Origin: Casuarius casuarius
Lineage: Eukaryota; Chordata; Aves; Casuariiformes; Casuariidae
Length of the DNA: 64,000 nucleotides
Assembly: GCA_003342895.1 (NCBI GenBank)
Contig: PTFA01000050.1
Location: forward strand, 4,236,215 to 4,300,214
Direction of reading: 5' to 3'
Both the position numbers and the translations under genes were made by a program. The stretch's first letter is position 1; every line of letters begins with the position of its first letter. Shown here in pieces: positions 60,041 to 64,000 of the stretch. Below the pieces are notes generated by a model. The model saw only the letters and a program-made list of their open reading frames with translations. It searched no databases and was not told the DNA's origin.

Positions 60041-60660
60041 GATCTCTTCTAGTCGTATCATCCTTCTTTTGACACAGCTTTTGCCAGTAGGAGGAAACTA
60101 TTATTTGATTTAGCTCATTTTGATGCTGTGCCATAGCTAGGCTCTTTGCCCTTCTCTGTCAGCTCAGAGCTGGCAACGAACTCTTTCTCCTACGTGTTAT
60201 GGCAGTGTTAGTCTATACCCCTTTGTCATACATCATTAGCTGAGATGCTTCCTGTCGGGAGCACTCAGCTATTATTGCCCAGAGGTTCCTACACTTGACA
60301 GGAAAAGGCAATGCTGAAGGTAGAATGTTTGTGAGGTGAAGCAATGCTGGAGGGCATCTGGGCTCATTACTCATTTCACCATCTGGAAGCAGCGTATTTA
60401 TTGTTATGAGACCTTACCCCTGCCAGGGAGTCTTATTTCTGAGATTATCAATACACTCAGTGTAGGCCAGCTGCTCAGTTAATTGACAGTGTTCCAAATC
60501 CACATACTGTAATTCCATTGACTGAGCAAAATCAGCTTGTTTGATTAATTGGAATAATTTCTTGTTTTAACTAATAGAACTGAATGAATTAAAGGTCCAT
60601 AGCTTTCAGATGATTCCCCCCTCCCCCGCTCCCCGGTATAAAAAGCCAAATTGTTTTAAA
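60041..60660. promoter_or_regulatory. Conserved-element-like stretch with C-rich block and TATA box
   Basis: Base composition is more balanced than in its surroundings and free of simple repeats. It has dense motif-like words: cagctg and catctgg E-boxes, ttgacag (MEIS/PBX-like), several attaatt homeobox cores. It ends in a C-rich tract (60616-60634) followed directly by TATAAAAA at 60637-60644. This could be a distal enhancer or a small unannotated promoter reading rightwards. No ORF follows. Inference only. Confidence 0.3.
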
Positions 60661-60954
60661 GCTTAATAAGGTAACAAACATAGCAATGCGCTGACCCTGT
60701 TGCCACACACAGGCTAAACAAACTCTTTTTCACTATTCTGAGAACATAGTTAAGGCACCGATCTGCAACTCATGTACTACACTAGTTCTATACTTTTCAT
60801 ATAGGTTATGAAAGATGAAAGAGTAAAGTTTGAGGACTCTCTTAAAAGGAGGACTAAGAACAGAGATACTTTCCATTTTAAAAGGTCTGTCCAGAATACC
60901 TGAGCTCCCTTGAAATCATACTTACTGAAGTAATGCTAACCTACTAATCTGCAA

Positions 60955-61388
60955 AACTACAAAGATGATTAAGGGGTTGGAACAATTCTCATACAAGGAG
61001 AGGCTGAGAGAGCTGGGACTGTTCAGCCTGCAGAAGAGAAGGTTGAGGGGGATCTTATCTATGTTTATAAATACCTGACAGGGAAGGTGTAAAGATGACA
61101 GAGCCAAACTCTTCCTAGTGAAGCCCAGTGACAGGACAAGAAGCAATGAGCAGAAACTGAAACACAGGAAATGGTCTGAACATAAGGAAACAGTTCTTTA
61201 CTATGAAGGTGGTTGAACGCTGGAACAGACTGCCCAGAAAGGTTGTTGAGTTTCCATCAATCTCCATAAGATATTCAAAACTTGACCAGACATGGTCCTG
61301 GGCAACCTGGTCTAGTTAACCCTGCCCAAGCAGCGGAGTTGGATCAGATGATCTCCAGAGGTCCCTTCCAACCTCAACTATTCCGTGA
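60955..61388 (+). mobile_element. CR1 LINE 3' fragment
   Basis: Begins near 'tacaaagatgattaagggg' and 'gaggctgagagagctggg', runs through the CR1 C-terminal region with frameshifts, and ends in the avian CR1 tail ('cccttccaacctcaac', then attccgtg at 61380-61387). About 430 bp long. It overlaps the same 3' part as the 44270-45492 copy and is more diverged. Confidence 0.92.
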
Positions 61389-62369
61389 AATCAAAGGTTT
61401 CCACAGCAAATCACATAGCACAACACGAGAATCAAGAGATCCTATTTCTTGTTGAACTAAGTGAGCAAAACTCACCCAAGATACCACCCTAAGCATCTGG
61501 TAACCTTAGTGGACAGAAATAAGAAATATGGTTTCAATAAAGTATTTTAAAAAGTTAATTTGTCCATTTTTTTAAATGCACATACACAAAAGAATTTAAA
61601 AAATGCATCATACTCTTTCATCCTCAGATTTTGACTCTAGAATTTTCTATTTCCCCCCAATTCCAATGGTTTGACTTTATAAGTAGAGTGCTATATTGCT
61701 ATACAATGACAGACTACATTTGTACAATCAAGAACACTACAAGAAGAGCTTCTTGCAGTCTATTCTGTATCTTAAATAAATAGTTTTTCCTCTGGGCTAG
61801 TAATCACAAGTCCCGGGACTATTCCTGAACTTGTATATCTTAAAATCCCAGGCTTGATATTTTTTATGTGAAATCTTCCTCTGTCTTCCATTTAGTTCCT
61901 TAGTTTCCCTCATTTTCAGAGGGAAATTGAAGGCTCCTCAAAATATTTCTTAACAGAAACTTCTCTCACCAGTTGATTAGTGAACCAGTAGGAAGATGGC
62001 AAAATTTATTTTGAGTTTTCAAATTCATAATTGTTTTCTGATTAACTATTCCACAAAAAATAACTGTAGAAGAGGACTAGGAGACATAGGCCTCAAGAGC
62101 TCCTCGCAAAGTTATTTCTTGTGCCCTAGGAGATAACCTCTGCACTTTTTAAAGGAGTGAGCTTTTCCTCCTGTTTCCTTGGTGATGGATCAGAAAGTGA
62201 AGACAAACCTTTGTAACACACAAAGCTGTCACTAGCAAGAGAGGGCACAGACCTAGCTATACTTAGGATATACTCAGGAGAGATGGTTACATTTTGCATT
62301 AAACAGAAAGTAGCTCTGGCACTCAATCTTCATGACACAGCAGTTACCTAAACTTTTACAGCAAAATGT

Positions 62370-62394
62370 CCCCCCCCCCCCCCAAAAAAAAAAA
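62370..62394. repeat. C14-A11 homopolymer pair
   Basis: Fourteen C followed directly by eleven A. Confidence 0.95.
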
Positions 62395-62945
62395 TCAGTC
62401 AGCCTCTGATTTCAATTTAAGTCTGCCATTCACAAAGCTCTTTCTGCTTTTAAGATATTACATATTGGTTTCTAGTTGTATTCTTTCCTTTCTTTGAGAG
62501 CATGACCTTATTTTTCTTGCTGTTATTTTTGTTATCAGCTCCCAATTGGAAGCAATGAATTATATTCAAACACATATCCCTCATAGTATAACATAAACAA
62601 CTGCCAGAGCTGTCTGACCAGGTAGTACGCTGCATATTCTGTTCAAATTTACACTTTATTAAATCCAGAGAAGTTCCGTTAAACTCAGTAAAATTAATGC
62701 AATTATTCCCAGTTTAATTTAGTTTTGAAATGCAGATTGTGTTCCTAAGCATCTATTTTCAAGTTACTATGGAAACAATTTAACATCTTGGTACTTCTGT
62801 CATAACTGACAGGGAACTTCAGATGAGTAATTTTAACAAAATTTTAATTTTACAAAGTGAATTTTTTTTCTTTCCTTTTTTAACATTTAAGTAGGGGCAT
62901 GGCACGGGTTTACACAGGTCAGAATAAGATAATTTAACAAGCAAA

Positions 62946-62961
62946 AGCTCCCTCTAGCGGC
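62946..62961 (-). promoter_or_regulatory. CTCF-like motif
   Basis: Read on the minus strand, GCCGCTAGAGGGAGCT contains a 15-mer that fits the CTCF core consensus CCASYAGRKGGCRSY at 13 of 15 positions. It could be a boundary site downstream of NETO2. Motif match only. Confidence 0.35.
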
Positions 62962-64000
62962 AAAATCAAAGGAGGCCAATAACCCCTTAAATGGAAATTA
63001 GGAGATCTCACAGCACACACAGTCTTATTCTGCCTCTTCAACCCACTGCCATTCTCTCTGCAGCCAGTTACAAGAATCCAGACATAGGGCAAAAAAATAT
63101 TCCTTTATTCAAAGGAGATATGAAAATAAGAACAAAGTAATATCCAGAAGATAAGAAAGTCCACGATCCTGAGGCAACTGATTCAGTAACTCTGAGAGGG
63201 TCAGCAGCATCCCAAACTGCCACAGCAGTACGGCATTTAAAACATTAACAACAACAGCAAAACCAGCCTTAGTTTTAGAAAGGTGACATACTTTAGAGAC
63301 CAGGCTTTTCTCCGCGTTTTGGGGGAATTTGCTAAGGAGAATCAGAAGAGGCAATGAGAATGTTCCTTGAGCTACATACTTTGACTAAGATTCAGAAAGG
63401 AAGTAACACTGCCCACTATACAAAGTGCTAAGAACTAAAGACAGAAGGGTCACCCTACACTATTTTCAGCAGCATGTTACCCGATCTCCTGACACAGAGC
63501 TAAGAATACGTACACTCCTGGACACAGAGCCAATCTGCCTCTGCGCAACCACCACATGTCAAACTTCTGGGGTCCAGAAAAAAAGTTTTCCTGCTGCAAC
63601 AAGAAGGAAGAGACAGGAGCTAGAGTGCTTTGCCACAGACCATAAGTGTGCCATAAACATGGGGTGTAACACAAAGCATATCACCTGATGATGGCAAAGT
63701 CTTTTTTGGCACATGATATTGAAGACTGTCCTCAGGTTTAATCAATCATGGTTAGAAAACAACCTGGGAAGAGCTCTGGCTTTGAGAAGAGTCCACCCTT
63801 CTCGAACCTTGGACTTTTAGGAGACAAGGGGTACTTTGCAACTGACCAACTATCTCCAGTTTAACAGGGTTCAAACATAAAAAAACAACCATGGGTGCTA
63901 GCCTAAAGAGGGACATTTATTTTAAAGCAAACTGAGACAGGATGTTGGTGGAAATTTGCAGGAGTTTATGAAGGCTATCAGCTTGAAGAGGTAAGCAAAG

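Larger units (their letters stand above)
61389..64000. other. Intergenic, no gene seen
   Basis: No exon or RNA gene that I can support. It contains a C14-A11 junction at 62370-62394 and a CTCF-like motif at 62946-62961. ORFs at 63109-63354 (-) and 63425-63688 (+) have no recognisable domain. Confidence 0.65.

Noticed and set aside
1..64000. tRNA, rRNA, CRISPR array, retroviral LTR/ERV, or bacterial-type operon
   Set aside because: None seen on either strand; the spaced repeats present are microsatellites, short tandem duplications and CR1 pieces.

Overview
This is a eukaryotic, almost certainly avian, genomic window. It is AT-rich, has long introns with GT-AG splice sites, and carries CR1 LINE copies whose 3' ends have the bird-type form (a stretch ending in 'cccttccaacctcaacc' followed by 'attctgtg'). 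The only protein-coding gene I can support is NETO2 (neuropilin and tolloid-like 2) on the + strand. It encodes a single-pass membrane auxiliary subunit of kainate-type glutamate receptors.

Layout. Positions 1-175 are the tail of a CpG island. Coding exon 1 (start codon and first ~11 residues) is not in the window and presumably lies just upstream, so 1-12235 is intron 1. Eight coding exons follow: 12236-12292 (signal peptide core), 13796-13936 and 15990-16238 (CUB1), 18601-18645 (45-bp linker exon), 18735-18862 and 22210-22438 (CUB2), 26071-26184 (LDL receptor class A module) and 29262-29842 (juxtamembrane region, transmembrane helix, whole cytoplasmic tail, stop). Every junction keeps the reading frame. 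The 1544 coding bases plus the usual 34 from exon 1 give 525 residues, the length I recall for human NETO2. The 3' UTR runs from 29843, with a proximal AATAAA at 30216 and a likely distal ATTAAA at 31071.

The remaining ~33 kb (31100-64000) looks intergenic. It holds a 79-base N gap, two CR1 fragments in + orientation (44270-45492 and 60955-61388), a relic of an older CR1 end (56134-56190), small tandem repeats and homopolymers, one conserved-element-like stretch with a C-rich block and TATA box (60041-60660), and a CTCF-like motif at 62946-62961. Intron 1 contains a ~1.3 kb antisense relic of an ancient CR1 (10072-11365).

I found no sign of an undescribed multi-gene system. The most useful leads are regulatory or splicing ones inside NETO2: an 89-bp weak-donor intron whose retention would truncate the protein after CUB1, paired Pumilio-type sites just after the stop codon, and a MEF2/NRF1-like cluster in intron 7. 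Isolated single Ns are scattered through the window and behave like ambiguous base calls.
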